From Bacillaceae bacterium (GTDB lineage Bacteria > Bacillota > Bacilli > Bacillales > Alkalibacillaceae): a stretch of DNA of 64,000 bases. Of the stretch, positions 18,333-26,958 are shown in pieces. Within the stretch, counting starts at the first letter, position 1; each line of letters opens with the position of its first letter. Below the pieces are notes generated by a model. It ran no database searches, had not been told where the DNA came from, and worked only from the letters and a program-made list of their open reading frames with translations. The stretch is from contig JACDOD010000011.1 in the NCBI GenBank assembly GCA_017656265.1, positions 1 to 64,000 on the forward strand, in the 5' to 3' direction. The translations under genes and the position numbers were made by a program.

Positions 18333-18818
18333 AGCATACACCTCACTTCGCGTTGAATATCTAGAACTTCTCTCGAGTTTTAAATCTGCTACTCTAAAGA
18401 CGAATTAATTACCAAAAAGTATCACTTAATAATGATTTTATCTTTCTAAAAATAATGATTAGAACAGAACCAACCCAACATTAGTTTTTTTTACGCAAAA
18501 TTTTTCCATATTTTATCAAAAATACCCAATATTCAGACACTTATAATTATACAAAAGGAGATTTTGTGTCGGTAAAGAGGGAATGCTGACATCTCATTTG
18601 TTCCATAGGTTAAATAGAAAACGAAGATGCTTTGTCATACAGGTCTCCTGAACTTCGTATGATGTATTAACCTCGAAATCATTCTCTGAATCTCCTAATA
18701 CATCCTGAAATTACCGCCTGAACAACCAATAAAAATGAAATTTAAAATTGCATTAGCGTGTATTTTTATGTAAAATTGAAAATAGCTTGCTAGTCTTTAA
18801 TGGTAGAAAGGACATGCT
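18333..18818. other. Gene-free AT-rich stretch
   Basis: About 490 bp with no open frame, repeat or RNA structure that could be supported. It must hold the sigma factor promoter (minus) and probably the promoter of the downstream transporter operon, but none could be placed with confidence. Confidence 0.4.
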
Positions 18819-18935
18819 GTGTCTAATCAAGCAATATGCGCATATTGTTTAGAATGCCATTACAAGGGCTCTGAAGCTGCTAATTCAGGGGGTATAAAAT
18901 TTTTTTTCGCGCATTCCTTTAGTACTGCGCAATAG
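18819..18935 (+). CDS. Candidate 38-residue Cys-rich small protein
   Basis: A GTG start six bases after AAAGGA opens a 38-codon frame beginning MSNQAICAYCLECHYKGSEA, with three Cys in a CxxCxxC pattern and a following His. It could be a metal-binding microprotein or a regulatory ORF ahead of the amino acid transporter operon, whose first gene starts 89 bp downstream. There is no homology recognised, so this is a candidate only. Confidence 0.35.
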   Translation: MSNQAICAYCLECHYKGSEAANSGGIKFFFAHSFSTAQ

Positions 18936-19024
18936 TAATTTGTCGAAATGTCATGAACGGCGTTAAGACAAGCTGCTACAAATCATCAAAAAATGTTTGA
19001 AATTTTATAATGAGGAGGATCAAG

Positions 19025-19861
19025 ATGAAAAGAAAATCATTTTTTGCAATGGCTATCATTCTTGTTATCGCATTACTATCTGCCTGCGGTACAGGAGATG
19101 AAGGTTCCGGAGATAATCAGAATGCGGATAGCGGAAACGGAGATCAAAAGGAGAAATTAATCATTGGTACAGATGCAGCATTTGCTCCTTTTGAATACCT
19201 CGACAAGGGAAAAATTGTTGGTTTTGATGTTGATTTTATTGATGCTGTTATGGCCGAGGCTGGCTATGATTATGAAATTAAAAATGTAGGCTGGGATCCA
19301 TTGTTCCCATCTGTAGAAAATGGAGATGTGGATTTTGGTTTATCCGCCATTTCCATTACAGATGAGCGCTTAGAAACTTATGATTTCTCGGTTCCATATT
19401 TTGAATCCAGACTGTTGATTATGGTACCAGAAGGATCAGACGTACAAAGTGCAACAGACTTAGAAGGTTTATTAGTAGGAGTACAGAACGGTACAACTGG
19501 ACAGGTGGCCATCGAAAAGGTGCTTGGTGAAAATAACCCTAATATTAAAAAATATGAAACAACAGCAGTTGCCATTATGGCGATGAAAAATGGAGATGTG
19601 GATGCTGTTGTAACTGATAATACGGTTGCAGAGGAATACGTGAAGAATAATCCAAATGATAATTTTGTAACCATTGGCGACCCTGAAAACTTTGTCCCAG
19701 AATACTACGGCCTAATGTTTAAAAAAGGCAGCGAGTTAAAAGCTGAATTGGACGAAGCCATTACGAAAGTGCTTGACAGCGGAAAATACGAGGAAATCTA
19801 TCAAGAGTGGTTCGGTTATGAACCGGATGTAGAAGTTCTTAAAGAAGCAGCTCAACAGTAA
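19025..19861 (+). CDS. Polar amino acid ABC transporter, substrate-binding lipoprotein
   Basis: A 278-residue lipoprotein. Its signal peptide ends in the lipobox LLSAC, and a Gly/Asp/Asn-rich linker follows. The periplasmic-binding-protein type 2 fold starts at KLIIGTDAAFAPFEYLD; LSAISITDERLETYDFSVPY is the family signature. It collects an amino acid outside the membrane and delivers it to the permease encoded next. The family includes glutamine, arginine/lysine and cystine binders; the ligand cannot be decided. GAGGAGGATCAAG sets the ATG at 19025. Confidence 0.93.
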   Translation: MKRKSFFAMAIILVIALLSACGTGDEGSGDNQNADSGNGDQKEKLIIGTDAAFAPFEYLDKGKIVGFDVDFIDAVMAEAGYDYEIKNVGWDPLFPSVENGDVDFGLSAISITDERLETYDFSVPYFESRLLIMVPEGSDVQSATDLEGLLVGVQNGTTGQVAIEKVLGENNPNIKKYETTAVAIMAMKNGDVDAVVTDNTVAEEYVKNNPNDNFVTIGDPENFVPEYYGLMFKKGSELKAELDEAITKVLDSGKYEEIYQEWFGYEPDVEVLKEAAQQ

Positions 19862-19872
19862 GAAAAGTGAAC

Positions 19873-19905
19873 AATTGCGTAACGTTTTTTGGACGTTACG
19901 CAATT
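19873..19905 (+). terminator. Intra-operon hairpin between binding protein and permease
   Basis: AATTGCGTAACG (19873-19884) and CGTTACGCAATT (19894-19905) make a perfect 12-bp stem with a 9-base loop, followed by TTCATT. It is placed to attenuate transcription or protect the upstream mRNA so that the binding protein is made in excess over the membrane parts. Confidence 0.75.
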
Positions 19906-19933
19906 TTCATTCCACTATAAAAGGAGTAGAACG

Positions 19934-20590
19934 ATGGATATTCGGTTAGATGTCATTCAGGATTATATGCCCTATTTCCTTCAGGGAATGGGGTTGACAA
20001 TTGGTTTATCTTTGATTGGAATTTTAATGGGTTCAGTTATGGGCCTGTTTATAGCATTAGGTAAAATGACAAGGTTTAAGATCATCCAATTCCCCTTTAT
20101 CTGGTACATCAACTTTTTCAGAGGAACACCCCTCTTTGTTCAAATCCTGCTGATTCATTTTGGAGTCATGCCATTTTTTATGTCACCTGTAAACCCGATA
20201 GCATCAGCCATAGTATCATTATCCTTAAATGCTGCTGCCTATATTGCCGAGATCTTTCGTGCCGGTATTCAGTCCATTGACCGTGGTCAAATGGAGGCAG
20301 CCCGCTCTCTTGGAATGAGCCATGTTCAGGCGATGCGTTATGTCATTTTGCCTCAGGCTGTTAAACGGATGATCCCGCCCCTGGGAAACGAATTTATTGT
20401 GCTGTTAAAAGATTCTTCCCTTGCTGCGGTCATTGCCGCACCAGAGTTAATGTACTGGGGCCGCGCAGCTTCAGGAGCAACGTTTAGGGTATGGGAACCG
20501 TATCTAACAGTCGCTCTGATCTATTTAGTCCTTACCCTTTCTTTGACCTATTTACTGAACTATGTTGAAAGGAAGTTGGCGACAGAATGA
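19934..20590 (+). CDS. Polar amino acid ABC transporter, permease
   Basis: A 218-residue inner-membrane permease of the HisM/GlnP type. It has five hydrophobic segments, the early FRGTPLFVQ motif, and the EAA loop that contacts the ATPase ([20 protein letters not shown]). AAAGGAG precedes the ATG at 19934. Its stop overlaps the ATPase start by 4 bp (ATGA), so the two are translationally coupled. Confidence 0.94.
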   Translation: MDIRLDVIQDYMPYFLQGMGLTIGLSLIGILMGSVMGLFIALGKMTRFKIIQFPFIWYINFFRGTPLFVQILLIHFGVMPFFMSPVNPIASAIVSLSLNAAAYIAEIFRAGIQSIDRGQMEAARSLGMSHVQAMRYVILPQAVKRMIPPLGNEFIVLLKDSSLAAVIAAPELMYWGRAASGATFRVWEPYLTVALIYLVLTLSLTYLLNYVERKLATE

Positions 20591-21309
20591 TACAGGTAGA
20601 AAATTTAAAAAAATCTTTCGGCAGCCTGGAAGTGTTAAAGGATATCAGTGTAAAAATTAAACCGCAGGAAGTTGTAGTCGTCATCGGACCATCCGGTTCA
20701 GGGAAATCTACCTTTTTGCGCTGTATAAACAAGCTGGAAACTTTTGAACAGGGCCATATTTACATTGACGGTGTTGATATTGCCGACAAAAAGACGAATA
20801 TAAACAAAATACGGGAAGATGTGGGCATGGTTTTCCAGCAGTTTAACTTATTTCCCCACAAAACGGTCATTGAAAACATTATGCTTTCCCCGATGAAAGT
20901 TCGAAAATGGCCAGAAGACAGAGCACGTCAAAAAGGAATGGAACTTCTGTCAAAGGTAGGATTGGAAGATAAAGCCGACGTTTATCCAGATTCTTTGTCA
21001 GGGGGGCAGAAACAGCGTGTGGCTATAGCCCGTGCCCTGGCTATGGAGCCCAAAGTCATGCTGTTTGATGAACCTACATCTGCACTGGACCCGGAAATGG
21101 TCGGTGAGGTTCTAGGCGTTATGAAACAGCTGGCTAAAGAAGGAATGACCATGGTTGTCGTGACCCATGAGATGGGATTTGCCCGTGAAGTAGGAGACAG
21201 GGTGATTTTCATGGATGGAGGATACATTGTGGAGGAAAACAAGCCAAAAGAGCTTTTTGGCAATCCACGGCACGAACGTACAAAAGCTTTTTTAAGTAAA
21301 ATTCTTTAA
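20587..21309 (+). CDS. Polar amino acid ABC transporter, ATPase
   Basis: A 240-residue ATPase. Walker A is [13 protein letters not shown], the Q-loop is [10 protein letters not shown], the signature is [15 protein letters not shown], Walker B is [14 protein letters not shown], and the switch His is in [13 protein letters not shown]. Length and motifs are typical of GlnQ/HisP. It completes a binding protein-permease-ATPase operon; a homodimeric permease is implied because only one permease gene is present. Confidence 0.95.
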   Translation: MIQVENLKKSFGSLEVLKDISVKIKPQEVVVVIGPSGSGKSTFLRCINKLETFEQGHIYIDGVDIADKKTNINKIREDVGMVFQQFNLFPHKTVIENIMLSPMKVRKWPEDRARQKGMELLSKVGLEDKADVYPDSLSGGQKQRVAIARALAMEPKVMLFDEPTSALDPEMVGEVLGVMKQLAKEGMTMVVVTHEMGFAREVGDRVIFMDGGYIVEENKPKELFGNPRHERTKAFLSKIL

Positions 21310-21485
21310 AAGAAACAAGGGTAAAGCTGGAGTGTGGTCCGCAGTGGATTACACTCATTTTCCATATCTGCAGTGTCAGTATAAACATGCAGCAGACTAT
21401 AGTATCACGCTGTTCGAGTAAATGATTTGCCCGTGCAGCATCAATCTTTTAAAATGATCGAAAAAAGGATAGAGGAGATCCCAGT

Positions 21486-21932
21486 ATGGAATGGACATTA
21501 AAAAGTTATGATGAATTGACGAAAGACGAGCTATATGCCATTTTAAAGGAACGGGTGGATGTGTTTGTAGTGGAACAAACATGCCCCTACCCTGAAATTG
21601 ATGGCTATGACGAACAGAGTCTGCATTTATATGTTGAAGACAACGGAAATATAGCAGCTTATTGCCGGATCCTTCCTGGAGGGACCATGTATGAGGAAGC
21701 ATCGATTGGCCGGGTACTTGTAAAGAAAGAGTATCGTGGAAGCGGGCTGGCCAGAGAAATGATGGAAAAGGCTATGGAGATTGTAAAAAATGAATGGAAT
21801 GAAAACAAAGTTAAATTGCACGCCCAGGAATATTTGAAGGAGTTTTATGGCTCCTTTGGCTTCGAGCCTGTAACGGATGTATATCTGGAAGACGGTATCC
21901 CTCATGTGGATATGATTTATACAAGAAAATAA
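21486..21932 (+). CDS. ElaA-like GNAT acetyltransferase
   Basis: A 148-residue GNAT protein. LYAILKERVDVFVVEQTCPY and PEIDGYDEQSLHLY match the ElaA family; the acetyl-CoA loop is VKKEYRGSGLAREMMEKAM. Substrate is unknown. GAGGAGATCCCAGT precedes the ATG. It is monocistronic with an imperfect terminator behind it. Confidence 0.88.
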   Translation: MEWTLKSYDELTKDELYAILKERVDVFVVEQTCPYPEIDGYDEQSLHLYVEDNGNIAAYCRILPGGTMYEEASIGRVLVKKEYRGSGLAREMMEKAMEIVKNEWNENKVKLHAQEYLKEFYGSFGFEPVTDVYLEDGIPHVDMIYTRK

Positions 21933-21965
21933 CCAGACATAGCAGATGAATTCGATCTCTAATTT

Positions 21966-21996
21966 CCCGTCACCATATGGTTGGCGGGTATTTTTA
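21966..21996 (+). terminator. Probable terminator of the ElaA-like gene
   Basis: CCCGTCACC pairs imperfectly with GGTTGGCGGG, followed by TATTTTTA. Confidence 0.6.
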
Positions 21997-22128
21997 TGGC
22001 ACCAGTGAAGTGTTTTCTGGTGTGATGATCTACTTCCTTTAAGTTGGAGGGAAACAGCTGATGAAATAACTGCTGGAGGGAAGAATATGAATAAGGAACA
22101 AAAAAATTCATAAAAGCGATTTCTTGAA

Positions 22129-22157
22129 TTGACATTTTTACGAAAGATGCATAATAT
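22129..22157 (+). promoter_or_regulatory. Sigma-A promoter of the ZIP transporter gene
   Basis: TTGACA (22129-22134), a 17-bp spacer and TAATAT (22152-22157) lie about 80 bp before the start codon. No metal-regulator operator was recognised beside it. Confidence 0.65.
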
Positions 22158-22236
22158 AAGTCTTAAAAGTTGCTATAATGCAAAATAATTTGATTGATTA
22201 AAAATAGATGAACCGGTCAAAGAGAGGGGTACACCT

Positions 22237-23046
22237 ATGATAGAATGGTTCACTGAACTCAACCCAATCCTTCAGGCACTAATGGGGACATTGTTTACAT
22301 GGGGGATGACAGCGTTAGGAGCGGCAGTGGTGTTTTTCTCCAAAAAAGATCATCAGAAGCTGCTGGATGCTATGCTTGCATTTGCCGGGGGAGTCATGAT
22401 TGCTGCCAGTTACTGGTCGCTTTTGGCGCCGGCAATCGAGATGGCAGAGGGCGGCAGTCTGCCTGCATATGTCCCTGCTGTAGTAGGATTTCTGTTAGGT
22501 GGAATTTTCTTGCTTTTAGTGGATAAAATACTGCCTTTATTTGAAGACCAGAAATACTTTCACGATATTAAGGACAAAAAGGCAAAGCATCGAACAGCTT
22601 TACTCGTTTTTTCCATTACTCTGCATAATATTCCGGAAGGTCTTGCCATCGGGGTAGCGTTTGGTGCATTAGCTTCGGACTTCACTTCAGCAACACTGGC
22701 AGGTGCCATTGCATTAGCCATTGGGATCGGAATTCAAAACTTCCCTGAAGGAGTGGCCGTCTCCATGCCTCTGCGCAGAGAAGGGCTTTCAAAAAGAAAA
22801 AGTTTTTTTTACGGTCAGTTTTCCGGAATGGTTGAACCCATCTCAGCTGTTATTGGTGCTTTAGCTGTCGTGTTTATACAGCCTATTCTTCCATACGCAC
22901 TGAGCTTCGCAGCTGGTGCAATGATTTTTGTTGTTGCAAAAGAAATTATTCCTGGATCGCTGGAGAAGGGCAATGTTCACCTGGCATCCATCAGTTTAAT
23001 GATTGGTTTTGCCGTAATGATGACATTGGATGTGGCTCTGGGTTAA
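22237..23046 (+). CDS. ZIP family metal transporter
   Basis: A 269-residue membrane protein with about eight hydrophobic segments. The metal-site helices carry HNIPEGLAIGVAFGA and NFPEGVAVSMPLRREGLSKR, the hallmarks of ZIP (ZupT/GufA type) carriers of Zn, Fe or Mn. A His/Lys/Asp-rich loop (KYFHDIKDKKAKHR) precedes the first site. AGAGAGGGG precedes the ATG. It is monocistronic between its own promoter and terminator. Confidence 0.92.
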   Translation: MIEWFTELNPILQALMGTLFTWGMTALGAAVVFFSKKDHQKLLDAMLAFAGGVMIAASYWSLLAPAIEMAEGGSLPAYVPAVVGFLLGGIFLLLVDKILPLFEDQKYFHDIKDKKAKHRTALLVFSITLHNIPEGLAIGVAFGALASDFTSATLAGAIALAIGIGIQNFPEGVAVSMPLRREGLSKRKSFFYGQFSGMVEPISAVIGALAVVFIQPILPYALSFAAGAMIFVVAKEIIPGSLEKGNVHLASISLMIGFAVMMTLDVALG

Positions 23047-23162
23047 TGTGGAGCTTGATTTGGTAAAGTGGCAGATACCCTTTGAGAGTTAGAGTTTAAG
23101 TCTGCTCCATCAATTAAAATCAGGGATTTTTACAATCAGCTCAAAACAACCTTTGAGAAAAT

Positions 23163-23201
23163 AAAGCCAGTCATGACGGCAGTCGTCATGGCTGGCTTTT
23201 T
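23163..23201. terminator. Terminator with AGCCAGTCATGAC stem
   Basis: AAAGCCAGTCATGACG pairs with CGTCATGGCTGGCTTTT. It lies between the convergent ZIP and dehydratase genes. A related stem recurs at 24117-24155 and 31508-31548. Confidence 0.85.
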
Positions 23202-23219
23202 ACAGTCAGAGCTGAACCT

Positions 23220-23513
23220 CTATTTGAGTTTTTTATAGATGTCATCATAATGTTTAATTAAGCTCATATCCAGTTCAGTTATTCCCCCTGCCCGCCAGGA
23301 AGTCAATTTTACCGTTACGACTTTATATTCAATGCTGATAAAAGGGTGGTGCTCCACTTCTTCGGATAAATTCGCCAGTTTATTTACAAAATCAATACCT
23401 GTCAGAAATTCGGAAAAACGAAATCGTTTCACCAGCCACCGGTCATCTTCCACTTTCCAGCCATCCAGCTGTTTCAATTCTTTCTGTACACGTTCTATGT
23501 TGAGTTTTTCCAT
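23220..23513 (-). CDS. Pterin-4a-carbinolamine dehydratase
   Basis: A 97-residue PCD/DCoH-fold enzyme. The active-site signature EEVEHHPFISIEYKVVTVKL (about residues 51-70) with the paired His is intact, and WKVEDDRWLVKRF near the start fits the family. It dehydrates 4a-hydroxytetrahydropterin made by aromatic amino acid hydroxylases. No phenylalanine hydroxylase gene is in the window, so a pterin or molybdopterin-related role is also possible. GGAGGTGATGACAG precedes the ATG. Confidence 0.9.
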   Translation of the reverse strand: MEKLNIERVQKELKQLDGWKVEDDRWLVKRFRFSEFLTGIDFVNKLANLSEEVEHHPFISIEYKVVTVKLTSWRAGGITELDMSLIKHYDDIYKKLK

Positions 23514-23644
23514 CTGTCATCACCTCCTGATTCTGGATTTCTACAAAGTAAAACAAAACCCTTCCATAACAGGAAACATGATTTGTCATCATCACGATTA
23601 TATGATGTATTATAATAGGTACAGGAACTAGTGAGAGGTGCAAC

Positions 23645-23917
23645 ATGAAAACTCTTAAGAGACTGAGATTCATCCTGACTTTTAAAAAATCACTGCCATT
23701 TTTAAAAGACTTTTTTCTGTCAGGGGAAGTGAAATTGTTAAAAAAAGCCATATCGATATTGTTGCTTGTCGGATATATTGTGCTTCCATTTGATGCCATT
23801 CCGGATTTTTTTGCTGTCATTGGTTTAGTCGATGATTTGACCGTCTTAACGTTGATTTTAAATCAAATCGTGAAAATGGCACCTGATTCGTTAAAAGAAA
23901 AATATCATTTAGAATAA
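23645..23917 (+). CDS. YkvA-like DUF1232 membrane protein
   Basis: A 90-residue protein with the DUF1232 core YIVLPFDAIPDFFAVIGLVD and a following hydrophobic helix. DUF1232 proteins are small membrane proteins of unknown function common in Bacillaceae. GAGAGGTGCAAC precedes the ATG. A very small membrane-protein ORF follows 60 bp downstream, possibly in the same transcript. Confidence 0.85.
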   Translation: MKTLKRLRFILTFKKSLPFLKDFFLSGEVKLLKKAISILLLVGYIVLPFDAIPDFFAVIGLVDDLTVLTLILNQIVKMAPDSLKEKYHLE

Positions 23918-23977
23918 AGTTATGGAAACATTGCCCATAACGGTAACAGAAGGGTTTTTAGCTAAAGGAGGTCTTCG

Positions 23978-24082
23978 ATGTTTAACGGAATGTTTTTTGG
24001 AATTGTGACACTGGCCATTGTCATTTTTGCTGCCTTTTTTGGTTATGTGGCATTTCTGGTTAAACGGAGCAAAGATGAATAG
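23978..24082 (+). CDS. 34-residue single-pass membrane microprotein
   Basis: An ideal AAAGGAGGTC sits 4-5 bases before an ATG opening a 34-codon frame. The product starts MFNGMFFGIVTLAIVIFAAF, continues with a hydrophobic stretch to about residue 28 and ends in the positive tail KRSKDE. This is the layout of small single-pass membrane proteins. A terminator follows 35 bp later. No family is recognised; the ribosome binding site, length of helix and terminator make it a credible gene. Confidence 0.65.
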   Translation: MFNGMFFGIVTLAIVIFAAFFGYVAFLVKRSKDE

Positions 24083-24116
24083 AGGTACAAAGGACAAACA
24101 TTCTTTTTGAGATACA

Positions 24117-24155
24117 AAAAACCAGTCATGCTGTGATGATCATGACTGGTTTTTG
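24117..24155. terminator. Terminator with ACCAGTCATG stem
   Basis: AAAACCAGTCATG pairs with CATGACTGGTTTTT around a ten-base loop. It closes the DUF1232-microprotein unit and shares its stem core with the terminators at 23163 and 31508. Confidence 0.88.
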
Positions 24156-24192
24156 TGTATACAATGATCATGGTTGTTAAAAAACGTCTGTA

Positions 24193-24290
24193 GTTGCAGA
24201 AATATCAACGATCGTTGTAGAATTGCCCGATACAGTTGTAGAATTGCCCGATACAGTTGTAGAATTATCTATTGCAGTTGTAGAAATATG
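24193..24290 (-). repeat. 21-bp tandem array, four units plus a partial, inverted orientation
   Basis: Units of exactly 21 bp begin GTTGTAGAATT or GTTGCAGAAAT at 24193, 24214, 24235, 24256 and 24277. The reverse complement has the core AATTCTACAAC(TG), the same unit as in the arrays near 47.7, 54.9 and 61.4 kb. The array covers the end of the truncated germination gene. Confidence 0.88.
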
Positions 24291-24745
24291 AAGCGGATTT
24301 GATAAAACCCAGCCACTATTCTGGCCTGAGACTGTCCGTCAATGAGCAAAAGGGTCGCCCCTTTCAAAATCGAAAAGACAGCCTGCTGCAAATCAATTAC
24401 AGCCTGAATTTCCTTTAAGTAAACTTTGTTTTTTACGCTTTCTATGATTGTTCCATTTAAACTTATAGGATCTGAAATTAACGGTTCTATGACTTGAGAA
24501 TGAATGGCACTTTCGTCTATCAGACCATCAATGCCAAACAAAGAAATATTGACCAATCCATCCTTCTCGAATTTAATCTGAAAGGATCGTTTAAACATAT
24601 CCGGGTTATTATGTAAAATTGTGGTGATTTGCTGTTCGTTTTCCTTCAAGCTTTTGGAAATAGGAATGAATGGTTCTTCCCTGGATGGCTGAAATGCCTG
24701 ATTTTGTTTTTTGGTCTGTTTGTTTCTAAAAAAATGAAATAGCAT
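24269..24745 (-). pseudogene. Truncated GerA-type germinant receptor A subunit
   Basis: Only the N-terminal ~145 residues of a GerAA/GerKA-like subunit (normally about 480-530) remain. Recognisable segments are SKSLKENEQQITTILHNNPD, the region after GIDGLIDESA, and LLLIDGQSQARIVA, all from the cytoplasmic N-domain. The membrane domain is missing, as are the B and C subunits. The last 13 codons and the stop are not germination-gene sequence; they read into the 21-bp array. GGAGG still precedes the ATG. The gene appears to have been cut by rearrangement at the repeat, so this receptor cannot work. Confidence 0.85.
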
Positions 24746-24896
24746 ATTATGGTTCCTCCGGAGATATTGTCATCTATCCGTTAGTGTTGCATGTACTGGA
24801 TGAAATATGCACTTTCCCTTAAGCTCTTTGAACAAAAGAGGAAAAGATAACAGGATATCGAATGTTTAATTATTGAAAAATACGGGGGGATGATGC

Positions 24897-25598
24897 ATGA
24901 AAACCATAGGACTAATTGGAGGGATGAGCTGGGAGTCATCTCTGGAGTATTACCGGCTGATCAACCAGCTGGTAAAAGAAGAACTGGGTGGTCTGCATTC
25001 AGCCCAAAGCTTGATGTATAGTGTGGACTTTGAGGAAATTGAACGCTATCAGCGGGAAGATAAATGGGATAAGGCTACTGATCTTCTCAAGGATATTGCC
25101 TGTAGATTAGAAAAAGCAGGGGCTGATCTCCTGCTGATCTGTTCAAATACCATGCATAAAATGGCTGAAGATGTCCGCTCTTCTATTGCGATCCCGCTTA
25201 TACATATTGGAGAGGCTACTGCTGATGCAATCGAAAAAAAGGAGATGAAAAGGGTAGGACTGTTAGGGACAAAATATACAATGGAGCAGGATTTTTATAT
25301 GACGAAGCTGATGGAGAGAGGAATCGAAGTTCTCATCCCGGAGAAAGAGCAACGACAGTGTGTTAACCGGGTGATTTTCGAAGAGTTATGCCGGGGAGAT
25401 TTTTTTGATACGTCGAAAGAAGCATACATCCAAATTATTCAGGATTTAGCAGAGCGGGGAGCAGAGGGGATTATCCTCGGCTGTACCGAGATCCCACTTT
25501 TAATCAAACAGGAGGATTCTCCGGTTCCGTTATTCGATACAACTTATATTCACGCTAAAAAAGCTGTGGAGATCGCACTTGGAGCAGACTATAAATAG
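24897..25598 (+). CDS. Aspartate/glutamate racemase family protein
   Basis: A 233-residue cofactor-independent racemase. Both catalytic Cys are seen: LLLICSNTMHKMA (about residue 82) and IILGCTEIPLL (about 195). GGMSWESSLEYYR near the start fits the RacX/YgeA branch, which includes broad-specificity amino acid racemases. It may make D-amino acids for the wall or for signalling. GGGGGGATGATGC precedes the ATG. Confidence 0.9.
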   Translation: MKTIGLIGGMSWESSLEYYRLINQLVKEELGGLHSAQSLMYSVDFEEIERYQREDKWDKATDLLKDIACRLEKAGADLLLICSNTMHKMAEDVRSSIAIPLIHIGEATADAIEKKEMKRVGLLGTKYTMEQDFYMTKLMERGIEVLIPEKEQRQCVNRVIFEELCRGDFFDTSKEAYIQIIQDLAERGAEGIILGCTEIPLLIKQEDSPVPLFDTTYIHAKKAVEIALGADYK

Positions 25599-25631
25599 CC
25601 CAGACAGCATGGTGCTGAAAGGGCTATCTAT

Positions 25632-26243
25632 CTAATCCACGTCTTTCTGATCCATTAACGTAACTTTAAATAAGAAGGCGAGGTCTGATTCTTTAATCCC
25701 TTCAGGAAATGAACCATTGTTGTCATTCCGGAAACCGGTTAAGGAGTTTTCATTCGTTCCCATCCATCCGGCCAGATAGACAGGCTTATTTTTTGTCAGG
25801 GTGATTTTCTCTGAAAGCAGACTGGCGTAAGTAGACATCCCTGTGTCAATTTCATAAGAAGTTGACGCCAATCCTCCGGGTGAACCGAATATGATCGTTG
25901 TTTCATTTGAATTTGGATGATCCATCATCCCGAAGGAAACCATTTCATTTTCAAAATGGTCGTGAATAGAGCCGAAACTTTTTGTGTTTCCTTCAAGCTG
26001 GCCGTCACGGTATATCTCCAGTTCATATACGAGATCATCCGTTTCTTTAAGCTGCCCGTTTAGTGTGAAATATTCGATAAAAGATACGCCCGTCTTGGAA
26101 ATCAGCGTTTTTTCTTTGGATGACAGTTCTAATGGTTCAATGGATAAAGACAATTCTTCGGGGGACATCCCTTCCTGGCAGGCTACAAGGAAAGAGGTCA
26201 AAAAGACAATGCCGATCATCGATAAGATATATTTTTTCATCAT
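25632..26243 (-). CDS. Putative lipoprotein of unknown function
   Basis: A 203-residue protein with a lipoprotein signal peptide ending FLVAC. The mature part is hydrophilic and beta-rich (LSIEPLELSSKEKTLISKTG, VYELEIYRDGQLEG, KPVYLAGWMGTNENSLTG). No family is recognised. GGAGGTACCC precedes two adjacent ATGs; either could be used. It is convergent with the racemase gene. Confidence 0.75.
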   Translation of the reverse strand: MMKKYILSMIGIVFLTSFLVACQEGMSPEELSLSIEPLELSSKEKTLISKTGVSFIEYFTLNGQLKETDDLVYELEIYRDGQLEGNTKSFGSIHDHFENEMVSFGMMDHPNSNETTIIFGSPGGLASTSYEIDTGMSTYASLLSEKITLTKNKPVYLAGWMGTNENSLTGFRNDNNGSFPEGIKESDLAFLFKVTLMDQKDVD

Positions 26244-26383
26244 GGGTACCTCCAGTCATTAGCATTATATCATGTTAAATGATGACGGGTGATCAGCCGA
26301 AACAAAAAGCTGCAATGGTTCCATTACATATATAGACGAACAGGGATGCAAAACGTCTCATTTTTTTTAGAAAGGATGATGGT

Positions 26384-26926
26384 GTGAAGAAGATCATTAT
26401 TATTGGATCTGGTGGTGCCGGGAAGTCCACGCTGGCAAAACAGCTTGGCCAAATTCTGAATATTGAAGTCATCCACCTGGATGCGGTTTTCTGGAAGCCA
26501 GGATGGGAACCAACAAAGAAAGAAGAGTTTATTCAAAAGTTAAAAAGGTTCATGGAAAAGGATCAGTGGATTATAGATGGGAATTTTGGCAGTACTCTGG
26601 ATATACGGCTTAAACATGCAGATACAGTCATTTTTCTCGATTACTCGAGATATTTGTGTGTTTATCGGATTGTGAAAAGAAGGTGGATGTATCATGGCAA
26701 GACGAGACCCTATATGGGGGAAGGATGCAATGAAAAGCTTGACTGGGATTTTGTGAAATGGGTATGGGATTACCCGAAGAAAAAAAGACCAGAGGTTTTA
26801 AGGAAATTGCAGGAAGCAGAAAAAGAAAAGAACATCATCCACCTGCGATCCCCAAAAGAAACGGTCAGTTTTATACGGGCCCTTCAAGACAGTACAAAGG
26901 CAGAAACTGAATTCAGTAAGGGATAA
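26384..26926 (+). CDS. P-loop kinase-like protein (FlaR/topology modulation type)
   Basis: A 180-residue P-loop NTPase. Walker A is GSGGAGKSTLAKQLG, followed by EVIHLDAVFWKPGW and DQWIIDGNFGSTLDIRLKHA. This matches the adenylate-kinase-like family annotated as DNA topology modulation protein FlaR. The real substrate of this family is unclear. It starts with GTG after AAAGGATGATG. Confidence 0.85.
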   Translation: MKKIIIIGSGGAGKSTLAKQLGQILNIEVIHLDAVFWKPGWEPTKKEEFIQKLKRFMEKDQWIIDGNFGSTLDIRLKHADTVIFLDYSRYLCVYRIVKRRWMYHGKTRPYMGEGCNEKLDWDFVKWVWDYPKKKRPEVLRKLQEAEKEKNIIHLRSPKETVSFIRALQDSTKAETEFSKG

Positions 26927-26958
26927 GCGGGTTTAAACATGTTTAGGGGGGATCAATC

